Assembly: GCF_963667555.1 (NCBI RefSeq)
Contig: NZ_OY763421.1
Coordinates: 1,629,562-1,693,561 of the forward strand
Source of the DNA: an uncultured Methanolobus sp.
GTDB lineage: Archaea; Halobacteriota; Methanosarcinia; Methanosarcinales; Methanosarcinaceae
Length of the DNA: 64,000 nt
Direction of reading: 5' to 3'
Below, in pieces: positions 28,622 through 35,705 of the stretch (positions are counted from its first letter, which is position 1; every line of letters begins with the position of its first letter). The notes under the pieces are model-generated. The model had not been told where the DNA came from, did not search any database, and saw nothing but the letters and a program-made list of their open reading frames with translations. The translations under genes and the position numbers were made by a program.

Positions 28622-28655
28622 AAAAGGTTAAGAGCCCACAAAACTATTACCATGT

Positions 28656-29828
28656 ATGTCCCTCTATAATGCTAAGCTTGAAACAAGAATATCAGGACTT
28701 AAAGGAAAGATATCTGAAACTAACATTCAGCTTATCAAGGATTTTATCAGACAATGTGAAATTGAGGGGTTAACTGATTTTAGAAAAATGAAGTATGTCA
28801 GCACTCTAAAGCAAATTGCTCTTATGATGAATGACAAACCATTGAATGAAGCAGTTAAAACAGACATAGAAGATGTGCTCATAGCTGTCAGGAAAAAAAC
28901 AGAGAGCGAAGAAACAAGGCATGACTATGCAGTTACAATTAAGAAATTCTACAGATGGCTGAATGGTGGGAAAGAATCCGAATTAACAGACTTCTTCCAA
29001 TCAACAAAGAAAACCAAAGGGCGTAAATTACCTGAAGAACTTCTCACAGAGGATGAAGTCAACAAGATGATAGAAGCCACACGCAGTACAAGAGATCAAG
29101 CCCTTATAGCTATTTTATGGGATTCAGGTTGTCGAATTGGAGAAATTGGAAATCTGAAAATAAAACATATCATGCACTCTGATGAAGGCATGAAAATAAG
29201 GGTTGATGGTAAAACAGGCCATCGTACTGTAATTCTATTTTATTCTGTTCGCCGCCTTATGGCATGGCTCGAACAGCACCCCGAAAGAGATAATCCTAAT
29301 GCACCTTTATGGTGGAACTTCGATACAAACAAAAACAATACCTCTAAAATGATAAGCTATCCAGCCATACTTAAGCAATTGAAGAAGATAGCCAAAAAAG
29401 CAGGTATCAAGAAAAGAATACACGCTCATCTATTCAGACATAGCCGAGCCACATATATGGCTAATCACTTGACAGAAGCACAAATGAATTCTTATTTTGG
29501 ATGGGTACAAGGTTCTGATGTTCCATCAGTATATGTGCACTTATCTGGGCGTGATGTTGATACAGCCGTATTGAAAGCAAACGGTGTTGAACTCGAAGAA
29601 GAGGAAAGTAAGCCTAAGGCGCATAAATGCCCCAGGTGCAAAACCCTAAACACCCCTAATAATATGTTCTGCTACAAATGTGGCTCAGTATTAACCTTAA
29701 AAACAGCACTTGAAATTGAAGAAAAATCACAACCATTGGAAGATTCAATCTCTAAGTTAATGGAATCAAAACTTAACGAGCTTGTCGAAGCAAGGGTCAA
29801 TGAGCTATTGCAAAATATAAAGATTTGA
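28656..29828 (+). CDS. Tyrosine recombinase (integrase) with C-terminal zinc ribbon
   Basis: 390 residues. An N-terminal SAM-like core-binding domain is followed by the catalytic domain (about 135-310) with the catalytic Arg in LWDSGCRIGEIGNLK, HLFRHSRA (H-x-x-R), a tryptophan/histidine position in YFGWVQGSD and the nucleophile Tyr in SVYVHLSGRD. A four-Cys ribbon CPRCKTLNTPNNMFCYKCG sits near residues 330-350, then a short coiled-coil tail. The gene is complete, so the element may still be excisable. No Shine-Dalgarno; the ATG 35 nt from the att core is the first start. Confidence 0.88.
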   Translation: MSLYNAKLETRISGLKGKISETNIQLIKDFIRQCEIEGLTDFRKMKYVSTLKQIALMMNDKPLNEAVKTDIEDVLIAVRKKTESEETRHDYAVTIKKFYRWLNGGKESELTDFFQSTKKTKGRKLPEELLTEDEVNKMIEATRSTRDQALIAILWDSGCRIGEIGNLKIKHIMHSDEGMKIRVDGKTGHRTVILFYSVRRLMAWLEQHPERDNPNAPLWWNFDTNKNNTSKMISYPAILKQLKKIAKKAGIKKRIHAHLFRHSRATYMANHLTEAQMNSYFGWVQGSDVPSVYVHLSGRDVDTAVLKANGVELEEEESKPKAHKCPRCKTLNTPNNMFCYKCGSVLTLKTALEIEEKSQPLEDSISKLMESKLNELVEARVNELLQNIKI

Positions 29829-29999
29829 TATACAAAAACGTGACTGTTTTTGCTAACTTTCGATAGTCTTATATGATAAAAGTTGTAACCTTTTATTGTA
29901 AAAAAGGTTTTGATGAACAACAGGGAAAAAATAAAAACCAAAGAACAGGCCGCCGCAGGCTATAAAGTAACGAAACAAATCATTACCGACAGTTTCTGA

Positions 30000-30266
30000 A
30001 TGAGCATTATTAATGCTCCCTTTTTTGCTAAACTAACGGAGATGTTTCGCATTAATAGCCAATTAAATTATGCAAGCCAATCTATTCTTGACGATAACTG
30101 TTATGATAATTTTGATGATGATACATTAAACCATTTATCACAATCAAAGAAACTAATGCTTAAAATCGATAAGCTCGCAAAAGAAAAATTGAATGAGCTT
30201 TTAGAACCTGTAAGGCGCGGAGAAATGACGCTGCACGAGCTCAAAAGGTCAAGGGGTTTGATCTGA
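30000..30266 (+). CDS. Small helical protein of the element, unrecognised
   Basis: 88 residues, mostly charged helix (LMLKIDKLAKEKLNELLEPVRRGEMTLHELKRSRGL). Its stop overlaps the next start (TGATG), so the pair is co-translated. No domain recognised; an internal ATG 42 nt in is an alternative start. Could be an accessory or partner of the AbrB-like protein. Confidence 0.6.
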   Translation: MSIINAPFFAKLTEMFRINSQLNYASQSILDDNCYDNFDDDTLNHLSQSKKLMLKIDKLAKEKLNELLEPVRRGEMTLHELKRSRGLI

Positions 30267-30466
30267 TGGCAAAGACTGCATACCGTATCAGGAAAAATGG
30301 TGGTCGTCTAAACATAACATTACCTCAAAAAGTTGCTTTTGCTTTGGGTATTGTTGATTCTGATGGTAATTTAGTAGTTGATTGTGTCAAATATGAGTTA
30401 GATGTAGACGATGGTGGGCTATATTCAATAATTCGACCTTATGAACCAAATCGGGTGCCTGAATAA
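30266..30466 (+). CDS. Small AbrB/SpoVT-like DNA-binding protein (tentative)
   Basis: 66 residues with a basic N terminus and RLNITLPQKVAFALGI followed by short beta segments, the general look of swapped-hairpin AbrB-type transcription factors or antitoxins. Coupled to the preceding gene by TGATG. A toxin-antitoxin pair is possible but I see no toxin motif in the partner. Regulation of element genes is an alternative. Confidence 0.5.
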   Translation: MAKTAYRIRKNGGRLNITLPQKVAFALGIVDSDGNLVVDCVKYELDVDDGGLYSIIRPYEPNRVPE

Positions 30467-30510
30467 TCGATAAAATGCAGTAATCACCTCTGTGATTTGT
30501 TCTCAAGAAT

Positions 30511-31959
30511 ATGGTTCATAAATTCCCTGAACCCGTCACTCATGAGTTTGGCTGTTATTTCCATATAGCAGACCTAGACTTCTATTATTTAATTGTCAGT
30601 TACTACTCCAATAACGTAACTGATGGCTATAATCACCACATCAAGATAGGTGACCGTTCCTTTAAATTCTGGTCAAAGCAGGGTGGCCTTTACAATCCAA
30701 AAACAAAGAAACTGGCCTTTGAATACATGCTTCAATGGACAGACAAAGAAGGAGCTTCCAAATGCACATACACCATAAAACCTCTTTTTGGTGCAGGAAC
30801 AAAAACAAAAACAGGCAAAATACTAAACCTTCCATCAGTAGGAACACAGATCCATATACAATCCTCCTACATTGACCTTGACGAACACTTTGACATTATC
30901 TTTGATCTCATGGACTTTCTGGGAGCTTCACGTTTCCAGCAAAAAATAGACCGTTCACGGTCCACCATCTACCAGATGGCAAGACACATACGATACAATG
31001 AACGCTCTGAGCATGATATGGTAACAATGCTTCAGGCAATAGAATACGAATCATCCATGCGTGGTGATATAGATATTGTCAAAAAACTGAGATCTGGAAA
31101 ATATGATATGTATAAACTGGACTATCCAGACTTCACCGCCTGCAACATCAGAACACTATTCCAGCATAGTGTCAAATCCTACCGAATAAAAAATTTCCTT
31201 GACCGTGTCCCTGAAGATCCACTCAGACACCCCAAGCTCGAAGTATTCCTTAAATCCGACTCAAAACAAAACCCCTCTATCAATGAATTCCTATCCCTGA
31301 AAGGAGATCTCGATAAACTCCTGTTCTCCCTGCTTAACTTCGTTTCTCCCCTAGAATATGTTTCTGATAATTACTTCGATTCAGAAAAGATATTTGAATT
31401 CCGCTATGATCTCCCGAAATGGAACTACAAACAGGACAAAGACAAGAATGAAAACATAGACCTTGGCGAGAACATCAAAGCCATAAAAGCCCTTGCATTC
31501 ATAGCCCTTCAATCAGAAGGCTGTGCAGACTTCCGCGACATCCTGGAACAAACAGAGATACCTGAACGTTCCCTTTGGCGTTATATCAATCACTGGAAAT
31601 CCGAAGGAATCCTCGACACAGCCCGCGAGAGCTGCACTAAAATATTCTTCAAAACCAAACGCCTATGGGAAAAAGCAAAAGATCCTCTCATCAATTTCTG
31701 CACCACCTTTAACATAGGCTTCAAAAAGATATTCGGTCACGTCTTTGTAGATTCCGGAGTAATCCGACCATACAAAGAACGCAAAAAGAACCTGAAACCT
31801 GCAAAGGTTCAGAAAACAGAGGACTTAGAACTTATTGTAGTTGACACCTACAGACAAGCAAAAGCACTAAGAAAAGAAGCAAAGGAAATGGGAGTTCCTA
31901 TACGAATAGGTGTAATCTCTAATTTCAACACTATGCGGTATAGTAGAGTTATTAGTTGA
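30511..31959 (+). CDS. Large HTH protein of the element, candidate replication protein
   Basis: 482 residues without a family I can name with confidence. The N-terminal 130 residues are beta-rich and begin with a PVTHEFGCYFHIADL segment that recalls uncharacterised proteins of haloarchaeal plasmids (DUF7845-like, tentative). A helix-turn-helix lies at about 335-385 (FRDILEQTEIPERSLWRYINHWKSEGILDTA). There are no Walker or nuclease signatures and no rolling-circle HUH motif is obvious. As the largest non-integrase gene of a small plasmid-like element, a role in replication initiation or copy control is inferred. Confidence 0.55.
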   Translation: MVHKFPEPVTHEFGCYFHIADLDFYYLIVSYYSNNVTDGYNHHIKIGDRSFKFWSKQGGLYNPKTKKLAFEYMLQWTDKEGASKCTYTIKPLFGAGTKTKTGKILNLPSVGTQIHIQSSYIDLDEHFDIIFDLMDFLGASRFQQKIDRSRSTIYQMARHIRYNERSEHDMVTMLQAIEYESSMRGDIDIVKKLRSGKYDMYKLDYPDFTACNIRTLFQHSVKSYRIKNFLDRVPEDPLRHPKLEVFLKSDSKQNPSINEFLSLKGDLDKLLFSLLNFVSPLEYVSDNYFDSEKIFEFRYDLPKWNYKQDKDKNENIDLGENIKAIKALAFIALQSEGCADFRDILEQTEIPERSLWRYINHWKSEGILDTARESCTKIFFKTKRLWEKAKDPLINFCTTFNIGFKKIFGHVFVDSGVIRPYKERKKNLKPAKVQKTEDLELIVVDTYRQAKALRKEAKEMGVPIRIGVISNFNTMRYSRVIS

Positions 31960-31974
31960 GGACTAGTAATGAAA

Positions 31975-33417
31975 TTATGGGATTTCCATAAAATCATACT
32001 TCCCTTTTAAATTCAAACCTTTTCTCATACCTTTATGAATTACTAATTTTTCACTTAAATTAAGGACAGCATGAGGGTTCCAATATTTAAAAGTCAATCT
32101 ATTATCCCAATAATTCCCTAATGCATTACAATTAAACAATTGGGTTAAAATTTCATTTAAGTTCAGAGAATCGAATCTATTATCATTTTGTACAATCATT
32201 CTTATTTCAGAAATATCAAAAACACTTTTCCCAACTAGACCCAGTAACTGAATTGTTTTTTCAATATCCTCTGTTTTCAAATAACCTACTAGTTCATCCT
32301 TAATTTCTGTAACGAAATAATTTGTTGAATATGATCTAGTTCCATTTAAGATATCATTTCTAGTAACTTTTTTCCCTTTTGTATATCGTTGAATCTCATT
32401 TACAAGTTGAATAACATCACGTGGAGTATGCCTAGTATATTCTAGTAAATATTTTTCAATAGGCTTACTCTCCATCTCATTTGGGAAAAACTCATCAAAG
32501 ACATCTAGTTCTCTCCCCAAAGCTAATTTGGCCCTTAAGTTAATTAACTTTACGAGGTTTGTCGATTTTGTATCTTTAGTATCTTGATACCAATCAAGCA
32601 TTATCCCCGAGTCACGCTTTATTTTATTATTATTTGTACCTGGTAATTTGTCATAGATATCACTACGACACAAAACAAGAATGAATGCATTTACACCATT
32701 TTCTTTGAATTTAGAATTCATTCTATCCGTTGCAAGAATGAGAGACGATAAAGATACATATTGATTATCTCTATGAGTAAGAATATCATCTAATCCATCA
32801 ATAATTATAATATGTCTTGACTTCGTTGTTATTGAATAGCAAACATCTTGTAGAGTTGCATATAACATTTTAAGATCAAATGGAGTTTTTGTTTCTTCTG
32901 AAGATTTTTCTCCTGATAATAAATCATGCAAGCTTGCTCTAAAAGTCTTTTTTGATGTTTTTTGGATTATTTGAGTTAATTCTTCTGTAGGAAGAACACC
33001 TTCGTTTTTAAATACATCTACTACTGCTTCAAATGTTTTATTTTTCTTATACTTGCATTTTGGATCATTAATAAAACTATTCAAGACTGCGATCAACAGC
33101 ACAAATTCCCAATGGTCAGGTAGTTTTGACTGAGGTGCATCATTTCCAGGCAAAATACCTGCAAATGGTTTGTATGGAAAATTGCCGAGGTAATATTGTT
33201 TTGTAAAAATTTCCTTGTTTTTAGCTAGCAAATCAATTCTAGATCCAATTGCGGATTTTCCTGAACCTTTTGGACCCAAAACTAAGAATTTTTCATCATC
33301 AATAATTTGGTCAATATAACCGTATTCATCTAAAAAACCATTTATCAATAAATTTGGATAATTAGATTTTTCTTTTTCTGCGGCTGCAAGACCAAATTTG
33401 ATTTCTTTAAAATTCAT
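31975..33417 (-). CDS. P-loop ATPase, Sll1717 family (candidate defence gene)
   Basis: About 480 residues, strongly AT-rich relative to the rest. It opens like the Sll1717/FunZ-type ATPases: KFGLAAAEKEKSNYPNLLINGF then KFLVLGPKGSGKSAIGSRI (Walker A, about residue 45-60) and Walker B HIIIIDGLDDILTHRD (about 215). A STAND/AAA-like helical C-terminal part follows (HTPRDVIQLVNEIQRY). Related ATPases often occur on mobile elements and in defence islands with effector domains; here no separate effector is visible. The ATG was preferred over an upstream TTG. Confidence 0.7.
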   Translation of the reverse strand: MNFKEIKFGLAAAEKEKSNYPNLLINGFLDEYGYIDQIIDDEKFLVLGPKGSGKSAIGSRIDLLAKNKEIFTKQYYLGNFPYKPFAGILPGNDAPQSKLPDHWEFVLLIAVLNSFINDPKCKYKKNKTFEAVVDVFKNEGVLPTEELTQIIQKTSKKTFRASLHDLLSGEKSSEETKTPFDLKMLYATLQDVCYSITTKSRHIIIIDGLDDILTHRDNQYVSLSSLILATDRMNSKFKENGVNAFILVLCRSDIYDKLPGTNNNKIKRDSGIMLDWYQDTKDTKSTNLVKLINLRAKLALGRELDVFDEFFPNEMESKPIEKYLLEYTRHTPRDVIQLVNEIQRYTKGKKVTRNDILNGTRSYSTNYFVTEIKDELVGYLKTEDIEKTIQLLGLVGKSVFDISEIRMIVQNDNRFDSLNLNEILTQLFNCNALGNYWDNRLTFKYWNPHAVLNLSEKLVIHKGMRKGLNLKGKYDFMEIP

Positions 33418-33438
33418 ATTAATAGAACTAACATACAA

Positions 33439-33783
33439 CAGTTTATACTTTTCGTATTTGATTCAAACCAAATTAAGAATAATATAATATGATTTTAGTA
33501 TAAAGATGAAGTTCCACTGCAACCTCATCTATCCGTGGTACTGTAATTTCCCCTTACAAATTCCCTCTCTAAAATCCCCTGCTACTGTTTTTACAAAACG
33601 ACCTATTCCTCAAAAATATCCTAGCTACCCAGCATTTGCGCCGCTTCGCGGCGCATGTGGCTTTTTTCACCTGTTCCCTTAGGTACACGATTAAGGCGTG
33701 TGTGCCACAGTTGGCCTACAATGCGATTTTATCCAGCTTATTTCTAGCATCACATATGAAGATTTCTTCACTTGAAATGAAGG
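33439..33783. other. Gene-free region of the element
   Basis: No convincing gene. AT-rich except for the GC-rich hairpin at 33638-33654 and the segment just after it. Confidence 0.5.
33638..33654. repeat. GC-rich mini-hairpin GCGCCGC-TTC-GCGGCGC
   Basis: Perfect 7-bp stem with TTC triloop in AT-rich DNA inside the integrated element. It is the longest member of the TTC/GAA hairpin set seen also at 4124, 10583 and 10729. Confidence 0.55.
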
Positions 33784-33793
33784 TATAAATATA
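33784..33793 (+). promoter_or_regulatory. Candidate TATA box
   Basis: TATAAATATA; a second AT-rich element TTATATAAG follows at 33810. Either could drive the short reading frame at 33831 or a non-coding transcript running into the structured region. Confidence 0.3.
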
Positions 33794-33830
33794 TGAGTGA
33801 CTGCAAATATTATATAAGATAAAATAGTAC

Positions 33831-34037
33831 ATGCAAATAAGATTTAATCAGTATGCGGGGCTACGCTTAGTAGGTCTCATACTCATATCAGGCGTGATGA
33901 CGGTATCCCTAAGCATGATCCAAGCCGATCTAATGGGAGATGATACTATGTCCGACATTACTAATGCAACAAATACAAGCGCTCTGAATGCAAGGGGTAT
34001 TGTGCTTGCGTTTGATGTGAATGATATGAGCCACTGA
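33831..34037 (+). CDS. Short hydrophobic protein, uncertain
   Basis: A 68-residue frame with a basic start and one hydrophobic helix (LRLVGLILISGVMTVSLSM), then a Thr/Asn-rich tail. It has a TATA-like element at suitable distance but no Shine-Dalgarno. Its last third overlaps the tRNA-like structure at 33989-34083, so it may equally be chance coding in an RNA gene. Confidence 0.3.
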   Translation: MQIRFNQYAGLRLVGLILISGVMTVSLSMIQADLMGDDTMSDITNATNTSALNARGIVLAFDVNDMSH

Positions 34038-34083
34038 GTTCCTGCGGAAAGAGTGCTTGGCGGTTCAAATCCGCCCCTTTGCA
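33989..34083 (+). ncRNA. tRNA-like 3' domain (T-arm plus acceptor)
   Basis: GGCGG-TTCAAAT-CCGCC (34059-34075) is a textbook T-arm, followed by CCTTTGCA, which can pair with TGCAAGG at 33989-33995 (one G-U) as an acceptor stem. Between them lies a nested hairpin (CACT...TTCC-TGC-GGAA...AGTG). A normal D-arm and anticodon arm are not recognisable in the 60-nt middle, so this is not a standard tRNA; it may be a decayed tRNA from an earlier integration or a tRNA-mimicking RNA. Confidence 0.4.
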
Positions 34084-34605
34084 ACTTTTAATAAATATTG
34101 ATAACTACTTTTCAACATGTAAACACGGGATTTCGCAGAAACCCCACCGTATGCGCAGCATGCTCCCAATCACCCACACTGCAGCACAATCCTGTAACAA
34201 AAGCAAGACTGAAGCGAAGGGGAGCCGACAAACTCTGCTCCCCGGGAGTGGAAGTCTGCGCAGGACTGCAAGTCCTGCAAACTGTCAATGTATGTTGCAA
34301 GTAATCAAAATCCCTGTGTGAATGCGACCAAAGGGCGCATTGACGCAGCATCCATTTTTAAAGGGCAGATTTACAAAGTAATTCTGTCCGTCAAATACCA
34401 AACTCCCCTCTAAAAATGATGTGACGAACACTGCGGGGCGCAAGTGAGGAACATCATTTCCTCACTAAAAATAGGTCAAATTCGGTTCTAAATTTATCTC
34501 TGCACAAAAACAGTGATGTTTTCATTCTACTAATGCGCCCTCTTTTTATTGAAATTACCAAGGTTCTTGTATTGATATTACAATTTTCAATTGAGGTATT
34601 AATGA
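34084..34605. ncRNA. Gene-free, stem-loop-rich region: candidate structured RNA or replication origin
   Basis: Short reading frames here are not convincing. Inverted repeats: GGGGAGC/GCTCCCC (34219-34243), GCAGGACT-GCA-AGTCCTGC (34260-34278), AATGCG/CGCATT (34321-34341), GGGCAGA/TCTGTCC with one G-U (34363-34389) and AGTGAGGAA/TTCCTCACT (34443-34466). A further pair AATGATGT (34415) / ACATCATT (34451) would compete with the last hairpin. The first 400 nt are richer in GC than the rest of the element. Strand of any transcript is unknown. Confidence 0.5.
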
Positions 34606-34842
34606 ATGTCAGATGAATATAATGAATATGGAATTAGACAGATCGGTGAAAAGATACATCTAGCAAACACAGCAGTTACAATTTCAGAAAAGAAAAAGGA
34701 TGATGGTTCAACTGTGAAATGGCTCCAGTTATCGAAGTTCAACAAGAAAATGAACAAATGGGAGAATTTCACCCTCTTTGGTTCTGATTTGGAAGTATTG
34801 AGTGCTAAATTACCATCAATACTTGAGTCCATTAAATCTTAA
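34606..34842 (+). CDS. Small element protein, unrecognised
   Basis: 78 residues: NEYGIRQIGEKIHLANTAVTISEKKKDDGSTVKWLQLSKFNKK..., alternating beta strands with basic and aromatic residues, then a short C-terminal helix. The look is compatible with a small nucleic-acid-binding protein, but no family is recognised. GAGG lies about 12 nt before the ATG, and a perfect terminator follows the stop, so this is a well-formed single-gene unit. Confidence 0.65.
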   Translation: MSDEYNEYGIRQIGEKIHLANTAVTISEKKKDDGSTVKWLQLSKFNKKMNKWENFTLFGSDLEVLSAKLPSILESIKS

Positions 34843-34863
34843 AATAATTGTGAATTTAATTTT

Positions 34864-34896
34864 GCTGCATTACTTCAGTAATGCAGCATTTTTATT
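34864..34896 (+). terminator. Terminator of the 34606 gene
   Basis: Perfect 10-bp stem GCTGCATTAC / GTAATGCAGC with TTCA loop followed by ATTTTTATTT, 20 nt after the stop. Confidence 0.75.
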
Positions 34897-34989
34897 TGGA
34901 AGTAAAGTAAAACATCTTTTTTGATAAAATTGTATTCTTTTTCCTAGCGTAAGCTATTGAAGTTAATAGCTATAAAAAATAAGAATATT

Positions 34990-35004
34990 GGGGCTTTTAA
35001 CCCC
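34990..35004 (-). terminator. Hairpin downstream of tRNA-Thr
   Basis: GGGG-CTTTTAA-CCCC, 10 nt beyond the tRNA 3' end on the minus strand, followed there by AATATTCTTATTTTTT. It lies on the element side, so the element seems to provide the tRNA with a new terminator. A similar 12-mer (11 of 12) sits at 28576 beside attL. Confidence 0.5.
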
Positions 35005-35014
35005 GAGATTTCAA

Positions 35015-35085
35015 GCCTCGGGTGGGATTTGAACCCACGGCCTCGTCCTTACCAAGGACGCGCTATACCCCTAAGCCACCGAGGC
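35015..35085 (-). tRNA. tRNA-Thr(GGT)
   Basis: 71 nt fold into a complete cloverleaf on the minus strand: acceptor GCCTCGG/CCGAGGC, anticodon stem CGTCC/GGACG with loop TTGGTAA (anticodon GGT), T-arm GTGGG-TTCAAAT-CCCAC. No intron; CCA is not encoded. It reads ACC and ACU threonine codons. Its last 21 bp form the attachment core of the adjacent element (right att site). Confidence 0.95.
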
Positions 35086-35113
35086 ACGAACACAATATGG
35101 GGGTGCTCTCCCC

Positions 35114-35122
35114 TAATATACA
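35114..35122 (-). promoter_or_regulatory. Candidate TATA box of tRNA-Thr
   Basis: TGTATATTA on the minus strand about 30 nt upstream of the mature tRNA 5' end. Confidence 0.35.
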
Positions 35123-35160
35123 GAATCAATTAATAAGCTTTCGGTTGGAAGAGCAGTTAT

Positions 35161-35667
35161 TTATAAACACCAGCGCGTGTCAACGGGGAATTTCTCATTG
35201 ATCCACATTAAGACGCCGCTGTGATGGACAATACGATAGGAACGTGAAAGCAATTTTTGCGCCCCAAACAGTGGTTCATCCTCCACGATATCAATACTTT
35301 CAAAGTCCCTGCGGGTCTCAATATCATGATCACGCAGAATCCTGCCTATCGGGATGTCAGCCTTCATCATATCAGCACGTACCCCCTCAGGCATTTTCTC
35401 AATAGCCGACAGGGAGCGGGCAAATACATATGGCACGTCATCAGAAGTAAGGGTCACCACACGCTCATTGATATCCGCACCTACACTCACATCGAACAGC
35501 TCAGCCATTTGCTCATCCGCAGGAATAATGTGCTGATACTCAGTAACAACAGCAGTAGGATGTTTGGTCATTATCTCCAGCAGGAAAGTAACTGAACCAT
35601 CAGTTCCTGCACAGATCCTCAGACACGTAGGAATATCAAAGCTCTTTAGTTTTTCAAGAAAGTCCAT
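35161..35667 (-). CDS. Chorismate pyruvate-lyase family protein (DUF98)
   Basis: 168 residues with the DUF98/UbiC-like fold: TDGSVTFLLEIMTKHPT, AVVTEYQHIIPADEQMAELFDV, INERVVTL and PYVFARSL. UbiC-type enzymes split chorismate to 4-hydroxybenzoate and pyruvate. In methanogens 4-hydroxybenzoate is a precursor of the methanopterin side chain, so a role in tetrahydrosarcinapterin synthesis is an attractive inference, not proven. CGGAG precedes the ATG by 8 nt. Next on the same strand lies the DUF5611 gene. Confidence 0.75.
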   Translation of the reverse strand: MDFLEKLKSFDIPTCLRICAGTDGSVTFLLEIMTKHPTAVVTEYQHIIPADEQMAELFDVSVGADINERVVTLTSDDVPYVFARSLSAIEKMPEGVRADMMKADIPIGRILRDHDIETRRDFESIDIVEDEPLFGAQKLLSRSYRIVHHSGVLMWINEKFPVDTRWCL

Positions 35668-35705
35668 AATAACGACTCCGGGAGCTTAAAGAAAAAAGAA
35701 GAAAA

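Larger units (their letters stand above)
28601..35035. mobile_element. Integrated element in tRNA-Thr(GGT), about 6.4 kb
   Basis: A 21-bp copy of the 3' end of the tRNA-Thr gene (28601-28621) lies directly before a tyrosine integrase, and the intact tRNA-Thr lies at the far end with the identical 21 bp (35015-35035). This is the usual layout of an archaeal plasmid or virus integrated by an intact-integrase (pNOB8-like) mechanism. Cargo: integrase, two coupled small genes, a large HTH protein, an Sll1717-type P-loop ATPase, a gene-free structured region and one small gene. No capsid, partition or restriction gene is recognisable, so a small integrated plasmid is more likely than a virus. Confidence 0.85.

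Noticed and set aside
33848..34084. A 78-codon minus-strand frame starting MQRGGFEPPST
   Set aside because: The GGFEPP start is the usual artefact of translating the complement of a tRNA T-arm, which is present here; the frame is not supported otherwise.
34079..34351. Overlapping short reading frames of 68-80 codons on both strands
   Set aside because: They lie across dense inverted repeats, have Ser/Cys-rich shadow-like compositions and lack ribosome-binding sites; RNA or DNA structure explains the region better.
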